From an uncultured Actinomycetes bacterium (GTDB lineage Bacteria > Actinomycetota > Actinomycetes > Nanopelagicales > Nanopelagicaceae), in the NCBI GenBank assembly GCA_903839585.1, contig CAIMCU010000103.1, positions 1-6,057 on the forward strand: a stretch of DNA of 6,057 nt, read 5' to 3'. The notes under the pieces are model-generated. The model was not told the DNA's origin and made no database searches. It worked only from the letters and a program-made list of their open reading frames with translations. How positions within the stretch are numbered: position 1 is the first letter of the stretch; the number at the start of each line of letters is the position of its first letter. Positions 5,422 through 6,057 of this stretch are shown piece by piece. A program made the position numbers and the translations under genes.

Positions 5422-6057
5422 GTTGAGTACGCCGAGTTCTCGTGGACATAATCATGTGAGAGATCATTAGTAACCACAGTTGCCGTTGCACTGCCAATAT
5501 TCATGTTGATTTCAATCAATACTTTCCTGTCTGCAAATGAAACAAGGTTCTTGTCAGCAAAAGGCGCGCTACCTTTTGCAACCTCAACTCCGTTTAATAC
5601 CACGTCAATCGAAAGTGGATCCATCTCGGCTTTAGCGGTGCCTACCGCTGCAAGTACTCTCCCCCAATTCGGATCTCCGCCAAAAATCGCGCACTTTAAT
5701 AGGTTATTCCTTGCACATGCTCGAGCAATCTCTACGGCATCTTCCTCATTAGCCGCCCCCGTTACTGAAATGGAAACGCTCTTAGTTGATCCTTCCGCAT
5801 CTGCTATGAGCTGATCGGCTAGGGATGCGCAAACCTCCGTGAGAACGGCCGTCAGGTTTTGTGCAGATAGCTCAATCCCACTGGCGCCAGATCCCATGAG
5901 AAGGACTGTGTCGTTTGTTGAAGTACACCCGTCAGAGTCGATTCGATTGAAGGTGCGGTCAATTACTTTACTGAAGATCTCTTGAGCATTGGCGGGTAGA
6001 ACAGCATCCGTCATAACGACGCTCAACATCGTCGCAAGTGCGGGGGCTAACATTCCA
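5418..6057 (-). CDS. argJ: Glutamate N-acetyltransferase / ornithine acetyltransferase ArgJ (5' part missing, contains beta chain)
   Basis: ArgJ transfers the acetyl group from N-acetylornithine to glutamate, releasing ornithine and recycling the acetyl group; some members also use acetyl-CoA. The gene runs off the right edge: the reading frame is still open at 6056 (Gly before the first visible Met), so the Met at 6051-6053 is internal. The visible part contains the self-cleavage site PALA-TML, with the nucleophilic Thr (codon 6030-6032) as first residue of the beta chain. It is followed by 204 residues to the stop, about the normal beta-chain length. Conserved stretches are FNRIDSDGCTSTNDT, LIADAEGSTK, GGDPNWGRVLAA and the C-terminal NDLSHDYVHENSAYST, the last typical of actinobacterial ArgJ. 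Presence of ArgJ implies the cyclic acetyl pathway. Whether it is mono- or bifunctional cannot be judged without the alpha chain. Confidence 0.97.
   Translation of the reverse strand, partial: GMLAPALATMLSVVMTDAVLPANAQEIFSKVIDRTFNRIDSDGCTSTNDTVLLMGSGASGIELSAQNLTAVLTEVCASLADQLIADAEGSTKSVSISVTGAANEEDAVEIARACARNNLLKCAIFGGDPNWGRVLAAVGTAKAEMDPLSIDVVLNGVEVAKGSAPFADKNLVSFADRKVLIEINMNIGSATATVVTNDLSHDYVHENSAYST

Noticed and set aside
5503..5814. 103-codon plus-strand open frame opposite argJ, and similar plus-strand frames opposite argB, argD, argH and tyrS
   Set aside because: All lie antisense within genes whose minus-strand products have full conserved motifs; none shows a ribosome-binding site or recognisable domain.
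5418..6053. Taking the Met at 6051-6053 as the argJ start
   Set aside because: The frame stays open to the window edge, and this Met belongs to the conserved GMLAPALATM segment at the alpha/beta cleavage site, so it is internal.

Overview
All of the recognisable genes lie on the minus strand, so the text follows them from high to low coordinates. The window is the back part of an arginine-biosynthesis operon: argJ (cut by the window edge), argB, argD, argR, argH, then tyrS. No base is left between any two of these genes. Four junctions are 1- or 4-base stop/start overlaps (ATGA or TAATG) and one, argD/argR, overlaps by 8 bases. The argJ-argB-argD-argR-argH order ending in tyrS, the ArgJ C-terminus and the TyrS type point to an actinobacterium. 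Moderate, slightly AT-leaning composition and extreme compaction suggest a streamlined one, such as a freshwater planktonic lineage of the acI/Nanopelagicales kind. That placement is inference from sequence style, not from a marker gene.

Region by region: 5418-6057 holds the 3' part of argJ, covering essentially the whole beta chain. 4636-5421 is argB, encoding a short N-acetylglutamate kinase. 3482-4639 is argD. 2959-3489 is argR, the arginine repressor. 1532-2959 is argH. 258-1535 is tyrS. Below tyrS, 225-256 holds a plausible intrinsic terminator. About 50 bases further on, a well-formed sigma70-type promoter (169-174 and 146-151) begins a second minus-strand unit. That unit has a roughly 130-base leader with strong base-pairing potential, an AGGAGG ribosome-binding site, and the first codons of an unidentified gene running off the left edge.

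Together ArgJ, ArgB and ArgD carry the acetylated branch from glutamate toward ornithine (ArgC presumably lies just outside the right edge), ArgH makes arginine from argininosuccinate, and ArgR senses arginine. Many actinobacterial clusters have argF between argD and argR and argG between argR and argH. Here both junctions are closed by overlaps, so the two steps around citrulline are absent from this locus. The arginine genes themselves are ordinary. The points most worth a second look are the missing argF/argG, the short ArgB (which probably lacks the arginine-sensing N-terminal helix), and the promoter/leader region at 11-182, which also carries a canonical G-quadruplex motif.
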